From Amphiduros pacificus (lineage: Eukaryota > Annelida > Polychaeta > Phyllodocida > Hesionidae), in assembly GCA_949316495.1 (NCBI GenBank), contig OX439007.1:11319479-11383478 (forward strand): a DNA stretch of 64,000 nt. The letters are read 5' to 3'. The notes beneath the pieces were generated by a model. It was not told where the DNA came from, did no database searches, and saw nothing but the letters and a program-made list of their open reading frames with translations. The position numbers and the translations under genes are program-made. Below, in pieces: positions 42,709 through 52,700 of the stretch; within the stretch, counting starts at the first letter, position 1, and each line of letters begins with the position of its first letter.

Positions 42709-43790
42709 TTTTCATTTTATTTTCTGCATTAATTTTTTTCTCTATGCATTATGATATGTACTTTTATAAATCAACCAACAATAAGTTGTTATTATAGATA
42801 TTGTTTCAAAATCGCTCAGCATATCCAAATTTCCTCTAATTCCCCTTACAGATTGGTCCAAAATTAGAAATTGCTCTAATATTGTTAATTTTGAACAGAT
42901 TTTGATGAATAAAACTCTATGAGCTCGTTTTTGAAAGATGCAGATGATTGAATATTTATATTTTTAATAAAATACACAGAAATAGAAGTTTCATTTTCAA
43001 AATCATTCAAAGGTCACTTCAAGGTCACCGGCAATATTTTATAAAAAATAGTCTACAAAGGTCCACACTCAGTCATGTATCATTTGTGGATGTGTTCCAC
43101 ACTGTAAAAACGTTATATGCCTATGTCTATCATTTCTACTGATGCTATATCATAGGTGTGATATACTCCAGTATTGTCTTCCCACCACCCCACGTTTGCT
43201 CATTAGTGTATTTTTAACCAATTAGATTACACTAATTGCCTGATAACCAATGAAATTGAATCTTTAGAATTGAGAACTGCTCTTGTCCATATCTGCTCAT
43301 CATAAAGCAATAATGTCACTCCAATAAAACAACCAATATATTAATAAAACACATCTACTCCAAATGAACCAATGATGATTAAGACAACTACAGAGTTGAT
43401 GTGAAGTAATCTTGTGTTTAGCTAAAATAATCTGTAATTTATTAAAAACTACTCCAAGATATAAATCTCGTGGTGGGAAAAGCTGTGTAGCCTTAATGCA
43501 GTTACTGTAATTACTACAGCAAAACTAAAGGTTCTGAAATCTCCTACCACAGTTTCCCCTGGAATGCAGAATGGTGTGAGAAGTAGGTTGTTAACCTGAT
43601 GTGACTCCATTCTGATGGCAGCCCCATGGCCAACAGACCTCCCAACCCTATGTATACAGTGTGCCCATGAGTATTTCAGCACTGGTATGTATTCAATACA
43701 TTTACATGATGTTTCAATACGTAAGTTATATTTTACCATAAAAGGTTTGCTTGATATGTTATCTGATCTATTTGTACATATATTCTTTCA
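42709..43790. other. Unrecognised intergenic stretch
   Basis: No supported gene is visible. Overlapping open stretches near 42,948-43,142 and on both strands near 43,449-43,854 are short and low in coding character. AAGGTCACTTCAAGGTCACC near 43,010 is an isolated pair of AGGTCA-type half-sites. Confidence 0.6.
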
Positions 43791-44021
43791 GGAAAATCCA
43801 GATTGTCCAGATTATGCTCCTGAACTATTTTCACAAACACCGACAGATTTGTAAGCTCAATTGGTAGCATCTCTTGACTGCTTCTGGGCAGCAACGTTCT
43901 TTGACCAGCAGAAACATTGAAAGTCCCTACTTGCTGAAGTCACCCCAGATGCTACAGTCCATCAAGAGATTGCCTCACCAGCTATGCTTGCTGTATCACC
44001 ACCTGATGGTGCCATGTAATC

Positions 44022-44297
44022 ACCAGATGTTGCTGTCCCAATGTCAGATGTCGCTGTCCCAAGGACAGGTGTTGCTGTCCCAATGCCAGATGCTCCTGTC
44101 CTAATGCCAGATGTTGCTATCCTAATGCCAGATGTTGCTGTCCTAATACCAGATGTTGCTGTCCTAATACCAGATGTTGCTGTCCTAATACCAGATGTTG
44201 CTGTCCTAATACCAGATGTTGCTGTCCTAATACCAGATGTTGCTGTCCCAAGGACAGATGTTGCTGTCCTTATGCCAGATGTTGATTTCCCAATGTA
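44022..44297 (+). repeat. 21-bp minisatellite, about 13 copies, open as a 7-residue repeat
   Basis: The unit around CCAGATGTTGCTGTCCTAATA recurs every 21 bp. Because 21 is a multiple of three, one frame reads a VAVLIPD heptad through the array (44,041-44,298), with edge variants such as VAVPRTD. The same reading continues upstream as SPDVAV and, beyond a stop codon, as short D- and P-rich text. It lies just 5' of the transposase remnant, so it may be the expanded linker of that decayed gene; a plain noncoding minisatellite is equally possible. Confidence 0.8.
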
Positions 44298-44431
44298 AAT
44301 ATTATACAGGTATTGATTGGAGTGTGTTTCTCACTGTTTTTACCATTTGTATGTTCATTTGTATCCAACAAAAACCAGAAACCCAGTGTGCCATATAGAG
44401 ATCAGTTCAACCACACCCCCTGAAACTCAGG

Positions 44432-45006
44432 TTGAATGTCCACAATGCATGTTGGACAAATTTGTTAGTTGGGATGATGGATTTTTTAATCAGATGGCCA
44501 GATGCTGAAACAGTAAGACAAACTACTCCCCTCATGTTCAAAATGTATTTTCCATGCTTAACTGGTATTGTCAATTGTTTTGAGATTTTCATTGACAGAC
44601 TCAAGCACCCAAACTCTCGTGCTCAAATTTATTCTAATTGCAAACACCATAGCACTGTTTAAACCTTATTTCCTGCTCACCACTTGGTTCAGTTACCTTT
44701 AATTTCTTTCTCTATCTCTGTGGGTTGGGTATCAGATTTAGAAATTGTAAATTAGGTATCACAATCCAGGGGTTCAAATTCTTGCCAATAGGGGTTTCAC
44801 ACTTCAAGATGATTTTGCAATAATATGTGTGTGTGTGTAAATTGCTTATTCCTGCATTTACACAGGGATGCCCACAATTATCAACTGCTGATTTAAAAAA
44901 AACTATTGCAATGGTGAGAATCCATATTGAGAGGATCATTGGTGACATGAAGGAAATATGCACCATATTGCAGGGATCAATTCCTCTTAGTTTGAAAATT
45001 TTGTAA
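44432..45006 (+). pseudogene. Decayed DDE_Tnp_4 (Harbinger-like) DNA transposase remnant
   Basis: Two fragments match the DDE_Tnp_4 transposase domain common in animal DNA transposons. The first (about 44,447-44,662) reads WPDAETVRQ, then IVNCFEIFIDR, RAQIYSN and CKHHSTV, the region around the first catalytic Asp. In the family this motif is usually IIDCFEIFIER, so the catalytic Asp appears replaced by Asn. The second (44,866-45,006) follows an ACAG acceptor-like site and reads TIAMVRIHIERIIGDMKE, then CTILQGSIP, the C-terminal region with the catalytic Glu, ending in TAA. The roughly 110 residues between them, including the second Asp (usually DRGF), are absent from the 200 bp that separate the fragments, so the gene carries an internal deletion and cannot be active. 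Short open text upstream (ENPDCPDYAPELF near 43,795) might be an N-terminal part, but that is weak. No terminal inverted repeats were identified. Confidence 0.8.
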
Positions 45007-45360
45007 TCCTTTCACCTGGAATTATGGAATCGTAATTTTACTAGATCATTGAAAGTCATAACAATGATGATTTCACCTGAACTTGTGATGTTACCAGAAC
45101 ATCAAAAATCATACTTCAGTTTTTAATATTTCGCTGAACTTCTGTAAATTTGGGTTATCAAACCAAATTCCAAAAACATGTAAACAGAGACACAGACCTT
45201 GCCGGGTTTCATGTCCCCCACACAACACGTTGAGTTGTGGGACAACAACACTGCTACACCACTATATAAGTAAAACAAAAAATGTATTTCAGTGAGTATA
45301 ATTTATTCATATATCACACAGTACATCATTCAACACAAATCCTAAAAATCGTTCTTGCAA
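45007..45360. other. Unrecognised intergenic stretch
   Basis: Nothing gene-like is visible. An imperfect inverted repeat (TGTCCCCCACACAAC with GTTGTGGGACA) lies near 45,210-45,243. Confidence 0.5.
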
Positions 45361-46312
45361 TATTGACCCCAGGGTACATAGATTCAGTTTGATACCAGGA
45401 TACATAGTCTTACATTAACACACCAGAATACTTGGATTGACACCAGGATATTGAGTTTGATACCAAGCTACTTACATTGACACCAGGATACTTAGATTGA
45501 CACCAGGATACTTAGATTGACACCAGGATACTTAGATTGACACCAAGATATTGAGTTTGATACCAGGATATTGAGTCTGATACCAGGATACTTATATTGA
45601 CACAGGGATATTCAGTTTGATACCAGGATACTTAGATTGACACCAGGATACTTAGATTCATACCAGGATACTTAGATTCATACCAGGATACTTAGATTAC
45701 TCAGATACTTACCAGTATCCTTACGAGAATGATACCAGGATACTTATATTGATACCAGGATATTTATATTGATACCAGGATACTTATATTGATACCAGGA
45801 TATTTAGATTGACACCAAGATACTTACATTGACACCAGCATAATAGATTGACACCAGGATACTAAGATTGACACCAGAATATTGAGTTTGATACCAGGAT
45901 ATTGAGTTTGATACCAGGATATTTAGATTGACACCGAGATACTTAGATTGGCACCAGGATACTAAAATTGACACCAGAATAATAAGATTGACACCAGTAG
46001 TTGTAATTGACTTTGACACCAGAATACTTATGATGCTTATATTGACACTGGGATATTGAGTATGATACCAAATTACTAAAATTTACACCAGGATATACTT
46101 ATACAGATTGACACCAGGCCACTATGATTGACACCAGGATACTAAGATTGACACCAGGATACTAAGATTGACACCAGGATACTTAGATTGACACCAGGAT
46201 ACTTAGATTGACACCAGGATACTTAGATTCATACCAGGATTCTATGATTGACACCAGGATATTATGATTGACACCAGGAACTTGAGATTGACACAAATAT
46301 ACTGAGATTGAT
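45361..46312. repeat. 20-bp minisatellite, about 47 copies
   Basis: GACACCAGGATACTTAGATT and close variants (GATACCAGGATATTGAGTTT, for example) repeat at about 20 bp across 950 bp. Copies are diverged, with occasional 1-2 base indels, so the array is older than the 38-bp satellite. A minus-strand open stretch at 45,804-46,019 is a by-product. Confidence 0.9.
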
Positions 46313-46966
46313 AATTGCCAGCCACCAGTATCAAGCCCCACAACAGAAAATCATTCTTACCGCCAGATGTCAGGATAAAAGATTTCAATGGGACAATATT
46401 ACTGTAATAATTAAGTGGAGTTGCGAAATAAACACCACAAGAAGGAAGAACAGTGTGAAATGTGCTGGGCTTGACGCTATTTGTTCAAGTGACAGAATCA
46501 CTGACAGCATTCAGCATTCTGAACACTTATTGTACTGGACACAAGGTAAGTGATACACTAGGCATAGTATTTCCTATGTTTTTACTAAAAGAAATATTTG
46601 ATTCTCCGAGGACCAACATCTGTAATTCTGTTTGCGGCATTTGAAGCGTCAGTACGCCGTACAGTTACTTTCTTTTTGAAGTATTCCAGCATGCTTGTCA
46701 TTCAATCTCCTCACTACCTTTGCTGTTATTGTCCAGTATTCGATATCAGTCGAAATTTGGAATTCCATGAGTCATAGATAGAAATAGCATTCGTCAATTT
46801 CGCACATTTTGATCTTTAACAGTCATTATATTATAAAACAACACACGGACAGTTGAATATATGTGTGCTATTTTATTGTCATTAGTTGTGGAACCCCGAC
46901 TCGCGCGAGCAGAGCTCTGGAGGCTACGTCGGGTTGTGAGGTGTCCCCTATCACTCGTGAAGAGAC
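46313..46966. other. Unrecognised intergenic stretch
   Basis: No supported gene. Bases 46,308-46,553 hold an open stretch of 81 codons followed by a donor-like GGTAAGTG at 46,545, but the peptide resembles nothing I know. Confidence 0.45.
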
Positions 46967-46991
46967 AGGTCGCGACACAGTGTCGCGACCT
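46967..46991. other. 25-bp CpG-rich palindrome (12-bp arms, 1-base spacer)
   Basis: AGGTCGCGACAC is followed by one A and then its exact reverse complement GTGTCGCGACCT. About 65 bp upstream lies CTCGCGCGAG, another perfect palindrome, and ACCCCGAC with GTCGGGTT brackets it as a further inverted pair. The block 46,890-47,000 is CpG-rich against an AT-rich background. It could be a protein-binding site, a small structured RNA, part of a promoter or a transposon terminus; none can be chosen from the sequence. Confidence 0.7.
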
Positions 46992-48284
46992 CAGTGTGGA
47001 AGGCACACACACTCTACACTTATCATTAAGACATTTCAAAAGTCTTACACATCTAATCTTGCTTCCTGGCGAGTTTCATGTCTGAATTAATTCATTTGCA
47101 GAAGTTATTTGGGGTTGCACTTCAGAGGCAGTGAATCCCATCCACTGATCAGCGTTCGTAGGTGTTTGGAGCGTGTGTCAAGATTGGCTGCATCGTAAGT
47201 AGATCAAGAAGAGGCCCTAAGTTGGTTGCACATGTAAAACACTATTCTGTCAGAAATGCTGACCAACATGAAATAAATGCTTGCTTTTTCCCCAGATGAC
47301 ATTTGAACAAAGAATACTTCATAATAACATTTTTGGTTGGAGAATTCAAGCAGATGTGAATATCCACTTGATTTGTGAAGTTTGCTGAAACCCCGTCTGC
47401 ACCTCAAGTACCTTTATCACATGACACAAGATGGCACCCACACCAACAAGTCTGGTCTTCTGCTCTTTGATATGTTTCATTTTCGGCTAATATCAAGCTT
47501 CCATAATCTTATAGCAAGACACAAATAAATCAGGTGACTAGTTTTAAGTACCAGAAAATCAACTTTTTAATTTGTCACCTCATATCTGTCACGAGAATGT
47601 CACACTAGGTGTGTGGTTTGGAAACTCTTCATGGGTGAATGGGATGACACTGAAACGGTCATATAGCTCCGACCAGAAGAGAACAAGGAGGACCAAATGC
47701 CGTTTCTCTTAAACTATATTGTCATGGTTGTAGGGTAAACCCATCACTGCTATCACAAACATTTGACATATTAATATTAACAGCAAGTTGTTTTCTCACA
47801 CTTGCATGTACAAAGTAAAATGGTGTGATAAACATCGGTAATCATTTGATAAACTGAACCACAGTTCTGTTGTCATCCGCAGCTCTGTGGTCATCTGCTG
47901 TAAAGCTCATGTTACTGCATAACCTTTAATTCTTTATCTTTGTTGCTTCAAACGGAAATTAATATCAACATGGTTGAACATGGAAAATAATACATTGCAC
48001 TCTACCTAGTTTTATCAAGGATGTAAATTGCCCAAAAACTGATAGAGCAGTACCAATTTTTTCATGTTTTTGTAACAAGCAAATTCAAGATGTTAGCGAG
48101 TTTAATGGGGGCAGTTTTCAAAAACAATTCATTTGTACTATTCATTTCAAATATTTTATTCCAAAAAATGTTATATTGTATGTGTGGTATGTGAATGAAA
48201 ATATTCCTGATTATCATGATCAGTCGACATGCTATAATAAATGTCTTAGGTCATAGCTGTGCCTCGTCATACTTTTTTAATCAT
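46992..48284. other. Unrecognised intergenic stretch
   Basis: No gene recognised on either strand. The open stretches here are short and without family signatures. Confidence 0.5.
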
Positions 48285-48430
48285 GTGACCTTTGACCTTG
48301 ACACATGGACCTTGAATGCATAATTTTTGTTCATGCAACATCTCAACCATTAAAAGTGAATAAGTGTACTTCATATCTATTATATATCAACACTATGACC
48401 TTGATGCTGTGACCTTGTCAGAAATTGATC
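48285..48430 (-). repeat. AGGTCA-rich degenerate repeat fragment
   Basis: GTGACCTTTGACCTTGACAC, then GACCTTGAATG, TATGACCTTGATG and GTGACCTTGTCAG, are spaced irregularly. Read on the minus strand these are AGGTCA or AAGGTCA words, like those in the larger repeat at 59,890-61,560. It is probably a remnant of the same or a similar repeat in the opposite orientation. Confidence 0.5.
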
Positions 48431-48900
48431 TTCACCATAACATGTCAAAGCATATGCCCTTGATCCAGTTGTCACAAGCTACAGTTGAACTGGAACCCTA
48501 TCGTAGTTATGATTTTGTAATAGCAAAGAATAGGGCAGAGAACTAGCAAAATGAAAGTCTGAAGCATCCAGTGTTTTGAAGGAGTTGCGCTATTACTGTG
48601 CATATCATTTAAATGGGTGAAAAGTGAATTGTATGGCGTGCAGAGCCCACAGAAAATTTGCCAGATACACAAGTGATGTCTTTTCATTTAAGTCAGCAGA
48701 GCTATCAACCAAGGGGGTAATGTTTTACCCAACATTTAATAGAATTGGACAAGAAATCTACTGTTTCCAAAAAAAAAACATGCACCGCCCATCCTATTCA
48801 AGTTGTGGCTGCAGCAGAACTCCATCTTCAGTTTTAAAGAAGCCATGTTCCCTTCAATTATATACTTTAGGTGCTTGGCTTGTCTGAAAAAGTTACTTGT

Positions 48901-49612
48901 TGTTTCTGTATAAGTTTCCCAGGGGATATTGATGATAGGTGCATGATTGTAAAAGTGTATCCAGAGATAATAGTGATAGATGCATGAATGGCAGTTATCT
49001 CCTGTGTAAGTGTCCCCAGAGATAATAATGATAGATGCATGAATGGCAGTTATCTCCTGTGTAAGTGTCCCCAGAGATAATAATGATAGATGCATGAATG
49101 GCAGTTATCACCTGTGTAAGTGTCTCCAGAGATAATAATGATAGATGCATGAATAGCAGTTATCTCCTGTGTAAGTGTCCCCAGAGATAATAATGATAGA
49201 TGCATGAATGGCAGTTATCACCTGTGTAAGTGTCCCCAGAGATAATAATGATAGATGCATGAATGGCAGTTATCACCTGTGTAAGTGTCCCCAGAGATAA
49301 TAATGATAGATGCATGAATGGCAGTTATCACCTGTGTAAGTGTCCCCAGAGATAATAATGATAGATGCATGAATGGCAGTTATCACCTGTGTAAGTGTCC
49401 CCAGAGATAATAATGATAGATGCATGAATGGCAGTTATCACCTGTGTAAGTGTCCCCAGAGATAATAATGATAGATGCATGAATGGCAGTTATCACCTGT
49501 GTAAGTGTCCCCAGAGATAATAATGATAGATGCATGAATGGCAGTTATCACCTGTGTAAGTGTCCCCAGAGATAATAATGATAGATGCATGAATGGCAGT
49601 TATCACCTGTGA
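48901..49612. repeat. 55-bp minisatellite, about 13 copies, abutting the NUDT18-like promoter
   Basis: The unit runs GATAATAATGATAGATGCAT, then GAATGGCAGTTATCACCTGT, then GTAAGTGTCCCCAGA. The first two copies are degenerate, the middle ones nearly identical, and the array stops abruptly at about 49,612, some 185 bp before the start codon of the Nudix gene. Each unit contains TGTGTAAGTG, a donor-like word. Confidence 0.93.
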
Positions 49613-49797
49613 TGATAGATGTCACCTGCGTCACTCAGCGATGTGTGTTGAGTCACGATTTCCCGCCACTTCAATCAGTCACTCATCACACGCTTGGCTC
49701 CTCCCTCACCTGACTCTGATACAGGCGCCTTGTGCTGCCAGAACAGTGCATATATCCTATAGATGTCATATACAGTGTATGCTTAATGCAGTGAGAG
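49613..49797 (+). promoter_or_regulatory. Probable promoter and 5' UTR of the NUDT18-like gene
   Basis: This is the only unique sequence between the 55-bp array and the start codon, and it is more CpG-rich than its surroundings. It holds TGAGTCAC (49,649-49,656), an AP-1-type site, and TTTCCCGCC (49,659-49,667), an E2F-type site. No canonical TATA box is placed convincingly. The transcription start cannot be fixed from the sequence. Confidence 0.45.
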
Positions 49798-52700
49798 ATG
49801 GATGGGATAGATGAGCAGCTACGGAGGCTGATACAAGGCCACCACGTGCCTCTCCTGGAACAAGATGATGTGCCACTCCATAGTAAGTTACTCCTTGCTT
49901 CTGGTTACTCTAATGCCTGTGAATATCAGTGCCTTGCTTCTGGTTACTCTAATGCCTGTGAATATCAATGCCTTGCTTCTGGTTACTCTAATGCCTGTGA
50001 ATATCAATGCCTTGTTTCTGGTTACTCTAATGCCTGTGAATATCAATGCCTTGCTTCTGGTTACTCTAATGCCTGTGAATATCAATGCCTTGCTTCTGGT
50101 TACTCTAATGCCTGTGAATATCAATGCCTTGTTTCTGGTTACTCTCATGCCTGTGAATATCAATGCCTTGCTTCTGGTTACTCTAATGCCTGTGAATATC
50201 AATGCCTTGTTTCTGGTTACTCTAATGCCTGTGAATACCAATGCCTTAATTCTAGTCACTCTCCGGATTGTGAATATAATTGCATTTTTCTTGTTATAAT
50301 TTTTAGGCCTGCAAATATAAATGCATTGTTTCTGGTCACTCTTAGGCCAGCACATATTAATGTCTTGTTTAACTTTTTTAAAATATGATGGTTATATTTA
50401 CCCCTGCATCATGTAATTTTTTGCATACTTTACAGTAGAGAGTTATACGCCAGTGGTGAAAGACACTGTGTTCTACATTGTGAGTGCAGTGGTGATGAAT
50501 GAGGCTAGGGAGGTCCTGATGGTCCAGGAAGCTAAGGAGGAGTGCCATGGGAGGTGGTACCTGCCCGCTGGACGCGTGGAGAAGGGAGAAACATTGCTGG
50601 TTAATATACCTATAAATTGAGTCAACTTAATGCTAACCACATATGGTGTATATGTTTTGTTTACCAAATTATTTCTGCCAGATATGCATATTCTTTAATT
50701 TTTCAAACCTAGTGTTCTTATCTATTGATATAGGATGCGGTGAAGCGTGAAGTTGCAGAGGAGGCAGGGGTAGAATTCATACCTCAGACACTGATCACAG
50801 TGGAAGTCGCTACTGGATACTGGTACAGATTCACATTCACTGGCTCAGTCACTGGTAAGTTGATACTGGCTCAGTCACTGGTAAGTTGGTACTGGCTCAG
50901 TCACTGGTAAGTTGGTACTGGCTCAGTCACTGGTAAGTTGGTACTGGCTCAGTCACTGGTAAGTTGGTACTGGCTCAGTCACTGGCTCAGTCATTGTTAA
51001 GTTGGTACTGGCTCAGTCACTGGTAAGTTGGCACTGGCTGAGTCACTGGTAAGTTGGTACTGGCTCAGTCACTGTTAAGTTGGTACTGGCTCAGTCACTG
51101 GCAAGTTTGTACTGGTCAATTCACTGGTAAGTAGGTAGTGGCTTAGTAACTGGTAAATTGGTACTGTTAATTAGGTACTGGCTAAGTCAGTGGTAAGTTG
51201 CAACTGGAATACATTCACTGGCTATATTACTGGTCCTGCCTACTATATGTATATACTGGTACAGACTTACTGGCTAAGTCACTGGTGGTGACTACTGGAT
51301 ATTAGTAATATTGATGAGAAATAATGTACATTTATTTATTAATGCACACTTTAAAGATTTAATCAGCATACCGATTCACTTGCGCAGTCACCACTAAGAT
51401 AAAAAAATAGTGGCCATATCATGTAAGGATACCAGTGGAGACTTTTGAAAGCACATTATTAAGTGCATTGCTGTTAATAACCATCACTTTTGATGAGCAC
51501 TATTGATTGCTGTTTGTTATGACAGGTAAGCTGAAGTGCACACCAGACAAGGAATCTCTGGCTGCCGAGTGGTGCAGCTATGAGGAAGTCATGAAGTGGA
51601 ACGGCAGCATCAAACTCAGGTCAATATCTTAAACCATCCCTCAAAATATAAAGGAATCTTCACTGTAATAAATGTTTGAATTATTCGCTAATTGTCCCTC
51701 GCCTCAATGAAGTTGAAGAGGGGGACTTAGATTTAAGTGTGGTCTGTCTGTTCATTAGTTTGTCTGCAGTAGAAGTGTTAGCGCGATAAAGTCCTAGGGA
51801 TTGCTTAGATTGTTTTCGTATTGCAAAGGTATATTCTATTTTTCAATATCTCTCGGACAAGGTCGATGGTGGCTGTGATTGGACAATTTCTGTTGCCATA
51901 GTAATCACTTAACAGAAAATCTTGTTTGCACGATAAAGTGCCAGAGATTGCTCAGATTGTTTTAATATTGCACAGGCACATTATATATATTAATATCTCA
52001 GACAAGTTCAATAGTGGCTGTGATTGGACAATTTCTGTTGCCATGGTAACCACTTTACTGAAAATCTTGTGCCTGGCAGACTGCCAGTCCTCACATCAAA
52101 GTGACTCTCTTCGTATCGATCTCTCGCCTCAGGCTAACTTTTCACAGGAACACTTTATGCCATTATAGATTTTTTTGTATCATTCTATGACACATTTGAT
52201 ATTAGTATTTCCGCTTGTGAGATGGAAGTTAAGTTAAAATGTTTGTTTCCTTCTTCGATACTGCAAAATATTCCTGGACACTTTTTCTTCTGCAGTTAAT
52301 ACAGTGTTTACTGTCCATAACCCCATCATGTGATTTTTATTTACAGTTTTTACTGTCCATAACCCCATCATGTGATTTTTATTTACAAATGTTTACCCTG
52401 TTACCTTGTGAATAGAACCATGTTTACCTTGTGAATCTGACCTTAATGGTGAAAGGAATATTACATCAGCAGTTAGAAATGTCAGCCTCCCGAGTCAGGT
52501 GTATGGACACCTCATATATTGACTTCTTCCTTCACAGAGGCTTGAACTATGACCTTAGGATTAATTTAGCAAAACCGAATGCAATTACACATATATGTAC
52601 ACTTACAGGTTTGAAATGGTTGTTTCCCACAAATAAAATTGACCTTTTTCTCAATGACCTTCAGCTTCAGATTACAGAGTCAAAAGAAATTGAATAAATT

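Noticed and set aside
45361-46312. Common origin of the 20-bp minisatellite and the 38-bp satellite
   Set aside because: Both contain AGGATA followed by CTT, but the match is too short and the remaining unit sequence differs.
49865-50355. Additional proteins in the other frames of the 39-bp array
   Set aside because: They share the stop-free periodicity of the unit and have no independent support.
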